Positions 35,587 to 47,335 of a stretch of DNA of 64,000 bases are shown here, piece after piece (the first letter of the stretch is position 1; each line of letters opens with the position of its first letter). A program made the translations under genes and the position numbers. The notes under the pieces are model-generated. The model was not told the DNA's origin and did no database searches. It saw only the letters and a program-made list of their open reading frames with translations. Source of the stretch: Osedax fenrisi (lineage: Eukaryota; Annelida; Polychaeta; Sabellida; Siboglinidae); assembly GCA_964019155.1 (NCBI GenBank), contig OZ025243.1, positions 37,615,479 to 37,679,478 on the forward strand, read 5' to 3'.

Positions 35587-36292
35587 ATATATATATATTA
35601 CAACGTATATTTGCCACACTATTTATTTACTATATTATTTCCTTATAATATAAATTTATATATTTGCGTGTATTAGTTCATGTATATACAATTTCTAATA
35701 TATACATATATATTTACCATATGACATTTAATTGTATAATTACAAGTTCTATTCCGTTTATCTTTGTTTACACAGATAATGGGAGGCGCCGAAATCAAAG
35801 TTAGACGTTCCCTCTGTTTAATTGCTCTTTCCCCTCACATACTACACTCTATACTATAATGGTATACCAGCATGTATACCCTCCCTCGACGGTCGCAATC
35901 GGTAACTTTCAATTAACAATGAAGCAACTCCTACTACTACTACTACTGCCGTCATCTAACTATTTACAAACAATCGCCTGAACTATGGTCTATTAACGTC
36001 ACGTGTCACTGGAATAACATGCGCATGCTCGTCTATTGAATCGCTTACGAAGATGCGCTCCACTCTGCGCTTTCCCGTATACGGTAGCCTATGGGCGATA
36101 CACATCTGGGGACAGCGTCAGATAGTAATGTACTTGTTGTTTTTAATAACGTTGCGCTTACATTTAAATCTATCTATCTATTATATATATATATATATAT
36201 ATATTGGGCGAATATAATAGAAATTTTCAATCATATTGTTAATCTCTTGATAAACTACAGAAACACCATATAATGTGGAAATAACACATGTG

Positions 36293-36339
<47 letters not shown>

Positions 36340-36438
36340 AACAGCAAAGAAAGAAAATACAAATTTCTTCTATTAAATAATTGTAATTATTATAATTATA
36401 TATATATATTGTATCATATATAATAATATAAATATACA

Positions 36439-36507
<69 letters not shown>

Positions 36508-38020
36508 AATCATGTGAACAAGCGTCCGACCATCCGAATTTCTTCATTTAATAGGTATACCTTATAAGGAACGCGATTCTAAATTATTTAAATTACCTGA
36601 ATTCTCACTAATTTATAGATATAATACTATTTAAATATATATTTTTGTTGTTGGATTGGATAGTTTTTTAACACCAATATTGTAACACAATTACCCTCAT
36701 TGGTGTGGAAATGAAACAAATAAACAAAAAATTACAATACAAACTGAATATACAAATAACATAGCAAAGTAATAAATAAAATTAGGATCACGATTAAGAA
36801 CAATATATATATTAATTTAGATAGTCTTTGAGACAATACTCAAAAGTACGCGGTATATATGTAAAATATCTTTATATAAATTATATAATATTGAATTAAG
36901 TATAATCAACTTACTAACTATATATATAGTACATTTTCTTACCATATATAGAGTTACAATTGTTATGGTAACTATTATAATGTATAATGTATATAAATTA
37001 GAGTATTTATTGTAGTAAGTTAGAGTATTGTATTATTATAATTATTACAATTTTCTACAGATATTTTTTTTCTGTATACGGCTAATATGCGATCGATCAG
37101 TGAATCAATGTTTTCTACGTAAACAAGTAACACATGTGTGCTGTAGATACATAGGCGGATGTTGTTGTGTAGACATTAATGATGGACGCTGAAATATGTA
37201 GATATGTAGATGGCATAACATTTAGACGATGACATTGTACCAAGCGAATGTAGCACATGTAATAGCGTATTAATATTTAATCATTTATTTGCATAACATT
37301 CGTATTAGTCTAGGGGAGAACGGAGTGCACGGAACCGCACACCGGGTGACTTACACACTCGCTAGCGTGATGAATCATTATTAGGATGACTCACATATGT
37401 AAACGTCCCCTTTATCTTCTCCCACCTATCATGCGGATAATGTACTAACAATACAGAAACTGATCTCTCTGTATGCAGTATGTTGGGGGCTTTGTATTAT
37501 CGTGATAAGGGTTACAAAGCAATATATTCACGTGACAGGTGTACACCTTTATACGGGTATCACCCCCGATGAAGGTGTTAATTACTAATTGATAATTACT
37601 AGTGTTATACGTACTAATTATTAGCACTGTCGACGCGCGATGTATCACAACATAAACGATGTATTATCTAATACGTTAGATTGTGTTATCTAATATGTGT
37701 CATGTGATCTAGTGTGGGCGTGGCTAACTTATCGGAGGTGATTACACGATATCCCTGATTAAAGTTTGTTTATGAATATATCCTAATATCGTATTTCTGT
37801 ATTTGTAATAATTAACCTTTTTTTTATCTATGAAATTAAATACAAACATATAAATACTATAATATACACACTAAATATTTTTCTATCGCATGCTTCGAAG
37901 CAAAAATATAATACTATATATGAAACGTAATTAATAACTACTATCTGCAGCTACCCTAGTAGTATACTATATATAGTATAGTATCTAATACTATAGTATC
38001 GAATTATTGGAATATATTTA
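35587..38020. other. spacer with G+C-richer patches; no gene recognised
   Basis: 35760-36110 and 37310-37760 are G+C-richer. CATGCGCATG (36018-36027) is an NRF1-like palindrome. CACGTG occurs at 36000-36005 and 37529-37534. (TA)n runs lie at 36180-36204, 36296-36331 and 36444-36506. The frames at 36091-36273, 36239-36547 and 37445-37648 show no recognisable similarity. Confidence 0.4.
36444..36506. repeat. (TA)n microsatellite
   Basis: About 62 bp of TA dinucleotides. Confidence 0.97.
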
Positions 38021-38024
38021 GATT

Positions 38025-38335
38025 CGTCAAGGTTTCCACATAACAATTTTTTATTTTTCCATTAAATTACATGCAAATAAATTAGTTTTTACTCGCCACA
38101 TAGATACTTAAGTATAATAATGCTATAATAATGCTATAATTATAGCATTCAAAACTTACATATCATATTTATTTGTTATATATTAACAAGTATTACTGAG
38201 TTTTCAATATATAAATAATAATTTAAAACATATTATTTTACATTTTAAAAGTGTATAGTTTTAGGTTAATACTAATTTACATTATAAAAAACACATAGTT
38301 CCAAAAAAGTAACCCAATATAGGTGGCGCTGTATG
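38025..38335 (+). repeat. dispersed repeat, copy 2 (related to 3880-4135)
   Basis: Shares the block order described at 3880-4135, with a local triplication of AATGCTAT near 38120. The minus-strand frame 38272-38457 at its edge is not recognisable. Confidence 0.72.
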
Positions 38336-38806
38336 TGTTTTGTATAACAAATCGAATTATACGATTTCGCGTGTGTTATATCTATCATTAGACAAATCTG
38401 TGTACATGTACTATTACCTATATAGTTTATGTATTTTATAATACATATGTTTATCAACTTAATTTAATTTAATTTAATCACTTGTTGATATTTATTAAAT
38501 ATATTCAATATTATGTACAAATATACACATATATTTGCTTTGGTATTAATGTGATATTAAATTAAATTTTATTGCAATATGACCAGCAATAATTACCACT
38601 AATTAATGCATTGAAGATATTTAATCACAATATAAATAATGGAGTGACGTATAAGCCGATTATCACAGCTGACCAATAGGCTGATTGTTCTAGAGGCTTC
38701 TTGATCTTGAAACACATTAGTATGTCGAGTGAATGAAGTCATTAAGTAAGTATCGAGTTGGTCAGTGTATAAATAATGTATGTATACTGCAGTGAATGCA
38801 TAATGA

Positions 38807-38811
<5 letters not shown>

Positions 38812-38853
<42 letters not shown>

Positions 38854-38858
38854 ATATA
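38812..38858. repeat. (TA)n microsatellite
   Basis: TA run with one TT interruption. Confidence 0.95.
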
Positions 38859-38941
38859 AATATACATATTATACTGATTAATAGCACCTTTTTTAAATAT
38901 ACAAAACCTATCAAGGTCCACTTTATTTATTTTTTAATATA

Positions 38942-39380
38942 CATTCAACTCCCGATAAGTCAGACTCGCAAGGGACCGGGAAAATTGTCCGATTTAGCGA
39001 GATGTCCGACTTATCCGATATTAAGAATATCATGCAAATAAGACATGAAATGCGCAGCGCGAGTTAAATTGTTACCGAAATATGGAATTATGCAACAATC
39101 AGCAACATAAAATGTTGTATTCAATTATATTATTTACTAAAATTATAATATTCATTATTTAAAGTAAACATTTCTGACAATTTATAAAAAGTCCGAGTCA
39201 TCCAGTATAAAAATCATAAAAATTACTATAATATGTGTCCGACTTATTCAATCCAACTTATCCAACTTATCCGATTAATTTAACATGGAACTAGATACAA
39301 ATACAACCAAACCAACTAAATGTGTCCGAATTATCGAGAAGTCCGACTTATCCGTAGTCCGACTTACCGAGAGTTGACTG
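38942..39380 (+). mobile_element. pogo/Tigger-like non-autonomous element, copy 2
   Basis: 439 bp, same orientation as copy 1 and similar along the whole length by eye. The left end is CATTCAACTC (one change from CAGTCAACTC), and the right end is GAGAGTTGACTG. TA on both sides (38940-38941, 39381-39382). Confidence 0.9.
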
Positions 39381-39382
39381 TA

Positions 39383-41554
39383 TTACAAATATAATACTGA
39401 CTTCTAATAAATAATTAAAATACATAACATTTAGTATCCATATCTACTGAATCTAAAACTTAAAATCGCGTTTTCCTATTCCTATTCTCAAATATTAATT
39501 CAATTTTATTTTTCTACATCTTCAACAATTTAATAAATAGTTTTTTTATTTTATATTATATCAGTATAATATTTTAAAACATCATTGATATATAGTAGTA
39601 TGTGGTGTTGTTGGTGGATAGTGAATGTGTAAATATAGCCGCCATCAGATGACCGATATTACACATATTAATTACGTAATTACATATACTGACCATTACT
39701 TGATTAGTCGTACGATTGTCCGGCTTGTCTGTGCGAGATATAGGTAGTTATTGTCAGTATTATTACATGTGATATGGAGTTTATTCAAAGTTAATTACAG
39801 ATCGTCTGCCCGTGATAACGACGCCATCTTGTATTACACTAACGCCCAAAGATAATAGAAGCGATATTCTATTAATAGTCTGCGATTATTTATTTACTGA
39901 ATGATTTCACGAAGAGTTGAAACCTATCAATCTACTAGTTACCTTTATTTGTATACGATAATTTGTGAATAATTATTCAATAATTGTCGCCTATGATATA
40001 TAATTAAGTGCATATACATTTCATAGGATGTATAACCGTACACAATTGTTCATTGTTACGGTACAATATTATTCTGGTAGGCTACTAGTTCCGTTACTCG
40101 ATACACTATTTATAATACAAATAGTTTAATTTGTGTTTAATTAATTACATAATTTAAATCCATGATAATTTATATTTGGATTTATATAGTCACGTATTCT
40201 TTATAAGATATAATATATAATAACATTACACTATAACAAATATATCGAAAACATATATATATATACATTAATTATCCTTTTGTGTATCAACCATTTCTAC
40301 CAATATAAATATAATAATGTATTTGTAAACCTGTGATAAATAGTAATACTTGAAAACTTTATATTTATATTACTATATATAATATTATATTATCTTTCTT
40401 TAAGTATTATAATTATTAATTATAACATATATGCTGTATTAAACATACAGGGCTATAGCCATATATGAATTAGTTATAATAATATATTTAATCATTCATA
40501 ATTATAATTATAAAACGTAGTTTATAAGCTAATACCTGTGTGCGACTCGAGGACATAAATAAAGAGCTGCTAGTCAGGTTTCCATATATAGGGAACATTG
40601 TTAAATCTTAAAATATCTTTCTAAAATTATAATTTAATTTTTTAATTTAATTTTTATCTAAAATAACCATTTATCAAAGAAAATTATAGCAACAAAAATG
40701 TATTATTTTATTATTTTAAAAGTTATTAAATAAATCCTATCTAAATATACTTTTATGACAATGTACATAAGTAATTTATGACAAAAACTAAACAATTAAT
40801 GTTGGTTATTCGAATAACCTTATAGTCTATAGACTGTATAATTATATATAATTATACGAATTCGTTAGGGTAAGGGTTATTTAAATAATACATCGGGTTT
40901 CTTATAGATGATCAAACAGAATAATACGTGATGGTTATTCAAAGAATCATATGATTAAGACATTTAAGATTAAATAAATAAATACTTAATCGTTTCCATT
41001 TTCCATTTTAATAATTGATATTACTTTATATATAAAAACATGTGTCAATATCCTTCATTGTTAATCACCTCAAGAGTTTATATAGTAAACTATAGTTTAT
41101 TATATATAATAAAACATGTTTGATATGTATATATATATATATATATAGGTATATGTGTATAATATACAATACGTATACGATACACACTGCACGCGTGTAC
41201 ATGTGCACGTGTGTGCGTATAGTATACTAAGTGATATGTGAGTCTAATGGTACATTAAGAGATATCACGGTAATTGACGAGAGGTTCGTAGAGAGGTTAC
41301 AAGTTAGCCTAATTGTAGACATGATATATTAACGTATCTCCATCATCATCATCAACAACATCATCATAATACAATGAAATACACTTAGCACATGTATACA
41401 CACACGTGCATGTCATATGACATACCTACTTTATATCTACTGAGATAGTCACGTGGTACATATCTATCTGATATCACGTGACTATTCATGAATTTATAAA
41501 TATGTATATACATAACATAGGCCCTATATATAGGTGTATATAACCTAATGTATA

Positions 41555-41558
<4 letters not shown>
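39383..41558. other. spacer; no gene recognised, YY1-like motifs
   Basis: GACGCCATCTTG at 39820-39831 and GCCGCCATC at 39638-39646 resemble YY1 sites. Five CACGTG E-boxes occur between 41206 and 41480 if the pair at 41450 and 41475 (GTCACGTG...CACGTGAC) is included. 40100-41100 is A+T-rich and featureless. Confidence 0.4.
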
Positions 41559-41608
<50 letters not shown>

Positions 41609-41626
41609 TATATATATATATATATA
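41559..41626. repeat. (TA)n microsatellite
   Basis: TA run with one GA interruption, directly adjoining a SINE fragment. Confidence 0.95.
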
Positions 41627-41714
41627 TTGTTATTTAATGTTGGTGGAATTATTTCATCCCATCAAGGAACTTAAATGAAGTTTTCATTTATAACCATATG
41701 GCTCTAATGTTCTA

Positions 41715-41718
<4 letters not shown>
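41627..41718 (-). mobile_element. tRNA-derived SINE, copy D, 3' fragment
   Basis: Minus-strand match to the last ~90 bp of copies A and B (blocks GGCTCTAATG, AACTTCATTTAAGTTCC-like, GGATGAAA..CCACCAA-like) with a short AATAACA tail. It lies between two (TA)n arrays and has no tRNA part, so it is 5'-truncated. Confidence 0.88.

Positions 41719-41772
<54 letters not shown>
41719..41772. repeat. (TA)n microsatellite
   Basis: About 54 bp of TA dinucleotides. Confidence 0.97.
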
Positions 41773-41774
<2 letters not shown>

Positions 41775-42953
41775 ATTTATGTACACAATAATATTGAGAT
41801 TAACCAGTGATATATGGAGATACGAATACATTAATAAACATAAACACATCCACACCAACACACACATACATATTATCATTATAATTGTGATTTATTTAGT
41901 AGTAATGTAGGCATATATGCACATATCCGTATACGGTATCTAATCAGATTATATTGTGAACTAAATGTGTGTGTATACAATGTATACAATGTTTACAATG
42001 TGTACAATGTATACGATGTGTACAATGTGTATGTATATAGTGTATAAAATGTACAATGTATACAATGTGTGCAATGTAAACTGTATATAGTGTATACAAT
42101 GTATACATTGTATACATTGTGTACACTGTATATAGTAGTACGATAGTAGCACTGTATATATCCGCCATTTTGGTAACCGAAGAAACGTGGAAATAATTAA
42201 AATATATAAAGTACATTATATTATATATTAAGTCTAATGATAACAGATTGTGAATTTATCAATGTATAGAACAATTACTAAAAGTTACAAAAGCACTTAC
42301 ACTTAATGTATGAAATGAACATATGTTTTTAAAGGTCACAGAGGTCAAATCATAGTATCGAAATCGCACAAACTATAATTATCTAATTGCAACACGTGAC
42401 TATAAGCAACATGTTTCATTATTGGAGCTATATATAAGATATATCTATTAATATATGCATTCGATATCGTTCATCATAGTTTATTATAGTACTGTTTGCC
42501 TTAGACTGGTACATCTAACAATAAAACCGCTACTTTCCACTAATACATACACGATATCATACCTAATATATATGTTATCATAAACCCTCGGGGTCCTGCT
42601 GAACAATACAATACACATATGATAAAAACGACACACCCTTGATATTATCCAGGTATCATTATTAACCAATCATAATTATTGTTAAATTAACTCCAAACGG
42701 AGGAGTTTTGCATAATATACTCCTTAACTAATCAGGATGATATAATATTATATAGTACTATATAGTAATAATATAGTATAATATAATTATATAGTAATGT
42801 AATAAATGTCTGGGTTAAAATATTGAATGTTAGAATGCATTATTAATAGTTTATTAAATTTATTTATATAATATTTACCGATCGTGTTTATAGATTCTCA
42901 CTATATGTTAAAAAAAATTATCGGATCGCGTTCGGGTATACCCGGTAACCATA
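41773..42953. other. spacer with ACAATGTAT repeats; no gene recognised
   Basis: 41968-42130 is an irregular array of 9-bp units of the form ACAATGTAT/ACAATGTGT. CCGCCATTTTGG at 42162-42173 resembles a YY1 site. CACGTG at 42393-42398. Frames at 41944-42216 and 41961-42152 are products of the array. Confidence 0.5.
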
Positions 42954-42961
42954 GTTACGAG

Positions 42962-43198
42962 TAGTGATGTAAATGATGCTCAAATCTAAACCATGATGCA
43001 GTCTCAGTCTCAGTTACCTAAAGTCTCATCTCGGCTCGGGCTCGTTTTATCAGAGTCTCGGCTCGGCTCGGGCTCGTTTGGCTAGAGTCTCGGCTCGGAT
43101 CAGGGTTCGTTATTTTCCGAAAATGAAAGTCTCGGCTCGGCATCAAAAACCAAAAGTCTCGGCTCGGTATAAAAAACTCGGCATCATTTACCTAACTA
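42962..43198 (-). mobile_element. 237-bp hAT-like element, perfect 8-bp duplication; deletion derivative
   Basis: Begins TAGTGATGTAAATGATGCTC and ends with the complement of TAGTTAGGTAAATGATGCC. GTTACGAG flanks both sides exactly (42954-42961, 43199-43206). Its left part matches the reverse complement of the right end of the element at 47336-49187 (GCAGTCTCAGTCTCAG), and its right part (TCTCGGCTCGG repeats) matches the left end of that element, so it is an internally deleted copy in opposite orientation. Confidence 0.92.
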
Positions 43199-43206
43199 GT
43201 TACGAG

Positions 43207-43707
43207 TAACACAGTATCAGATCTGTACTACGTACATTGTACGTCGTACATCTCTAGAATTAACCAATTCTGTCCACCGATTAGTATAGATATAATCTAT
43301 TATATACATATATATATATATTAGGTTGGAGTGAATTTTGAAATAATTATGGCCATCTGGTTATGTCTCGTGATAATAATTTAACTTTATATGTGAATTT
43401 ATTGACATTATTGAAATATATATATTTATGTAGATTTTTATTTTATTAATTGGTTTTAAACGTAATATTATTGATATTACTGAACTATTGATAACAAATA
43501 ATGCAATAGTCCCGGCATTAATTATAATGCTATTTACCATAATATATAAACCTCACGAGGTGATGGTTTCAGTATTTTATTTAATGATCATTTAAAACTG
43601 ATTAACAACTACAACTTAAATATCATAGTGAAGAGAACACGAATACACCAACACGCTAACAATACATCACTATAACTTTATTAGTTTTTAATAAAATATT
43701 TCCAAAC

Positions 43708-43747
<40 letters not shown>

Positions 43748-43796
43748 GTAGTTATATACATATAATAGCTATTTTTTTTAATTTAATTTATTTAAC
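43207..43796. other. AT-rich spacer
   Basis: Only a TA run at 43715-43743 stands out. No gene seen. Confidence 0.4.
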
Positions 43797-43799
43797 TTA

Positions 43800-44174
43800 G
43801 GGTGCGTTCGCGGTTGGTGCTTAACGGTTTATGTAGGTGAAGAATCGATTCTGTAGGTGAAGAAGCGGTGCAAAGGTACAGAATCGAGCCTATCTATTAC
43901 ATTGCAGAGATTCTTTACCTAAAGAATCGATTCTTCCTTTTGAAATCGAGGTGCAGAATGTTTTTTGAAATGGCGTACTAAAGAATGTGCGCAGCGTACT
44001 TTCTATATATACACGTCAGAGTGTCAACGTGTTGTCCAATGGAACACAAGGTTTACATCATGTGATATTATTCAAATATCCATTACCAATGGCTCTCACT
44101 CCTAGCTATTTGAGAATATGTGTTTTTGATTGACAGAATAACAGGCGGCCATTGCAACAGATAATTTACGTATA

Positions 44175-44230
<56 letters not shown>

Positions 44231-44312
44231 ACGTATATACTATATACATAATACATACAAACATATATACATACATATATAGTATGTATAACGTACATAC
44301 ACGAATACATAT

Positions 44313-44390
<78 letters not shown>

Positions 44391-44428
44391 TATATACATA
44401 CATGTATGTGTATAGTATATATGTATAT

Positions 44429-44479
<51 letters not shown>

Positions 44480-44487
44480 ACATATAT

Positions 44488-44524
<37 letters not shown>

Positions 44525-44720
44525 AAATATGCGTGTATGTATGTTAGTATGCACGTAATACATACTATACAATTATAAGTTCTGTCTACATAATCGATTC
44601 TTCACCTACAGAATAAGTGTAACCGCGGACGCACTAGTGGTAACCGCGAACGCTATAATATTAGCATTCTGCACTACAGAATCGATTATGTACCCCTTAT
44701 AGGCAACCGCGAACGCACCC
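43800..44720. mobile_element. PIF/Harbinger-like non-autonomous element, TTA duplication
   Basis: 921 bp. Ends GGGTGCGTTCGCGGTTG and its exact complement, flanked by TTA (43797-43799, 44721-44723). Subterminal TTCTGTAGGTGAAGAATCGA occurs in both orientations, and AACCGCG(A/G)ACGC recurs at about 44620 and 44642. The centre is expanded by several (TA)n arrays. No transposase frame; the Tyr-Ile open frames at 44083-44578 are artefacts. Confidence 0.9.
44177..44518. repeat. cluster of (TA)n and TACATATA arrays
   Basis: TA runs at 44177-44226, 44320-44383, 44435-44475 and 44488-44518 separated by ATACATAC-type sequence, all inside the Harbinger-like element. Confidence 0.95.
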
Positions 44721-44747
44721 TTAATCAATTTAACTCTGAGAACAATA

Positions 44748-45995
44748 GGGGTATCCATAATATGAACATTGTCCTGAATACCGACACCTTTGAATATATT
44801 ACTGACACCATAAATATATCTATATTTAGATATGCCATATATTGTTATAAATATTTAATTTTGTAAATATATATATGCAATATTATTACTTGGATAGATT
44901 ATTATTATTGATAATTGATAGACAATGTGCTAATATATACATTTATAATATATTTGTATCTACTCCGTGTTTACAATGTTATCTCTTCTATGTAACATTG
45001 TTAGGCAAGAGTGCTCGTCGCACAATATATGAATTTCAAAACAAATCGGATTTTGCCTTCTATTATATTATATTTCCATATTGTGTGCAACCAGTACTAA
45101 TGAGTATATCTACTCTTTAAAAAAAACATTTTAAAATCCGCCTTAAAATATGTCATCCATATTATGTAAAATTAGGGTGTCATTATTATTAAAATGTATG
45201 TTTCTTAGGAAAACGATAACTACTTTGCAACACATTATGAAAGATATAAAATCTTTATTTTACATTGTAAAATATAATTAGATCAATAATGTTTATTCTA
45301 CTTATTTTAATTGTTAAACTACTGAGAATCAATATTGTACACAAATTAGTTATAACATTATAATACAGTCAACTCTCGGTAAGTCGGACTACGGATAAGT
45401 CGGACTTCTCGATAAGTCGGACACATTTAGTTGGTTTGGTTGGATTTGTATCTAGTTCCATGTTAAATTAATCGGATAGGTCGGATAAGTTGGATTGGAT
45501 AAGTCGGACTTTTCTTTAAGTCGACATATTATAGTAATTTTTATGATTTTTATACTGGATAAGTCGGAGTTTTTATAAATTGTCAGAAATGTTTACTTTA
45601 AATAATGAATATTATAATTTTAGTAAGTCATATAATTGAATACAACATTTTATATTGCTGATTGTTGCATCATTCCATAATTCGGTAACCATTTAACATT
45701 TCATGTCATATTTGCATGATATTCTTAATCTCGGATAAGTCGGACATCACGCTAAGTCGGAAACTTTTCCCGGTCCCTTGCGAGTCCGACTTATCGGGAG
45801 TTGACTGTACTACACATTTTTTTTTATAATTAAAAAAAATATAAATATTAAAAAATAAATTGATACTTATATATACATATATGTATTATAATTATATTAA
45901 TTAACATTTCGTAAATTAATTATTTTTTGATTGGAGTTATATTTTAAAAGATTTCTAGGGTGTCGATTTCATGTCAGTATTCGAGTACTTTCCCC
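44748..45995. mobile_element. TA-flanked TIR element with nested pogo-like copy
   Basis: The left GGGGTATCC...GAATACCGACACC and the complement of the right end GGGGAAAGTACTCGAATACTG...GACACCC form an imperfect inverted repeat, flanked by TA (44746-44747, 45996-45997). The right end resembles the ends of the 952-bp element at 9571. About 806 bp remain if the nested element at 45366-45807 is taken out. The open frame 44875-45120 inside has no recognisable similarity. Confidence 0.6.
45366..45807 (-). mobile_element. pogo/Tigger-like non-autonomous element, copy 3
   Basis: 442 bp, opposite orientation to copies 1 and 2. Ends CAGTCAACTCTCGGTAAGTC and GATAAGTC complement ...GGGAGTTGACTG, flanked by TA (45364-45365, 45808-45809). 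Nested within 44748-45995. Confidence 0.92.
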
Positions 45996-45997
45996 TA

Positions 45998-47327
45998 TAT
46001 TGTGAATTCACTTAAGTAATTTCTCACCGCCATTTTAGCGCTTTCATATTTGTTGATTTTGATCTTATCTTATCATATCCATCATATTATTAATTTTTAA
46101 CTGATATTTCCCATATTATCGAATCAATTTTGATAACATTATTATTATTATGGGTGATATGAATATGCAAGTAAATACGACTTATTATCGATCTACATAT
46201 TTAATAACCTAATCTTAACTAAATATATGCATCAACATATTATTATCCCGATAAGATTTCTATAGTATTCCTATATTCGAAATTCTTAATATATCCTTAA
46301 AATATCTCTTGATATCCATGCCCCTCTAGAAATGTCTACATCGAGTAAACTTATTCATCAACATATTCGTTAGAAGATGTCCTATCCTTGGTTAAACATT
46401 ATATATTATCTTTATGTTATAATGTATTTATAAAACATGAATATATATATATATAACTACAGATTAATTATATATATATGTATTTATTTATGGCGTACTT
46501 CCAGTACTACCACTAATTATATTGCTAATACTCGCAACTAAAAGTAATAAATATTACCATTGCACAATAATTGTATTATAGTAATACTAGAATTAACGAA
46601 TCAATAAATATATAAACACACACACATATATATATAAATAAATGTGTGTATATCTGTATGTGTGTATGCATGTATGTGAGTATGCATGTGTGTGTGTGCA
46701 TTTGTATGCATGTTTGTATGTAGGTGTTTGCATGTATGACATACAATGATTGTATGTGCATGTGTGTATATGTATGTGTGTGTATGTGTGACTGATATTA
46801 TGATTACACAATAAAGAATATTCACGTAATCATAAATTCACTAATGTTGCGTCACATCGATGATATATCCATGACGTCACATAGCGTATTGAATTATTAC
46901 GTAATCCCGACCTGTGCAGTGGCGGGATGACTATTAATTAACGCTCTGGCTGTGATCGATATCACACACGTGATCGATACCACGTGATGAATACATACAC
47001 ATGTGACCTAGCTAACGTGTATGACGTAATCTATTAGCGGTCGTATTACGTAAAGGCGGCGTAATGGGGCGCACGAGGACATACACCGAGGACATATACC
47101 TATCGCTAGTCCCCGATCACTAAGGCCCTCACACGTGATAATGAGATTATGTCATATGTCCTTACGTAATACAGTGATAATAATAGATGCATTATGTTAT
47201 AATTAGTTATGTACTCATGGCCATGGTAACCTTAGAGTGGGTGCGAGATCAACTAATTAACGGTAAGCGTGTGGGTAATTGTTATGTGAGATATTGTATA
47301 TATATTTATATATGTATATATTTGTGT
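45998..47327. other. spacer with TGTATG microsatellite and G+C-richer patch
   Basis: 46615-46790 is a TGTATG/TGTGTA-type array that keeps three minus-strand frames open without any gene. ACCGCCATTTTA (46026-46037) is YY1-like. 46850-47270 is G+C-richer with CACGTG at 46967, 46981 and 47132 and GGCCATGGTAACC near 47219 (RFX half-site-like). No gene recognised; the frame 47187-47477 runs into the hAT element at 47336. Confidence 0.4.
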
Positions 47328-47335
47328 ATGTGTGG

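Noticed and set aside
41944..42216. 90-codon minus-strand frame rich in Tyr, Thr and His
   Set aside because: It is produced by the irregular ACAATGTAT array.
44083..44578. Several overlapping 60-106-codon frames on both strands rich in Tyr and Ile
   Set aside because: They are (TA)n arrays read in frame, as are similar frames at 1317, 6848, 9133, 11506, 34874, 36239, 38796 and 59966.
46576..46825. Three overlapping His/Thr-rich minus-strand frames
   Set aside because: They are a TGTATG/TGTGTA microsatellite read in three frames.
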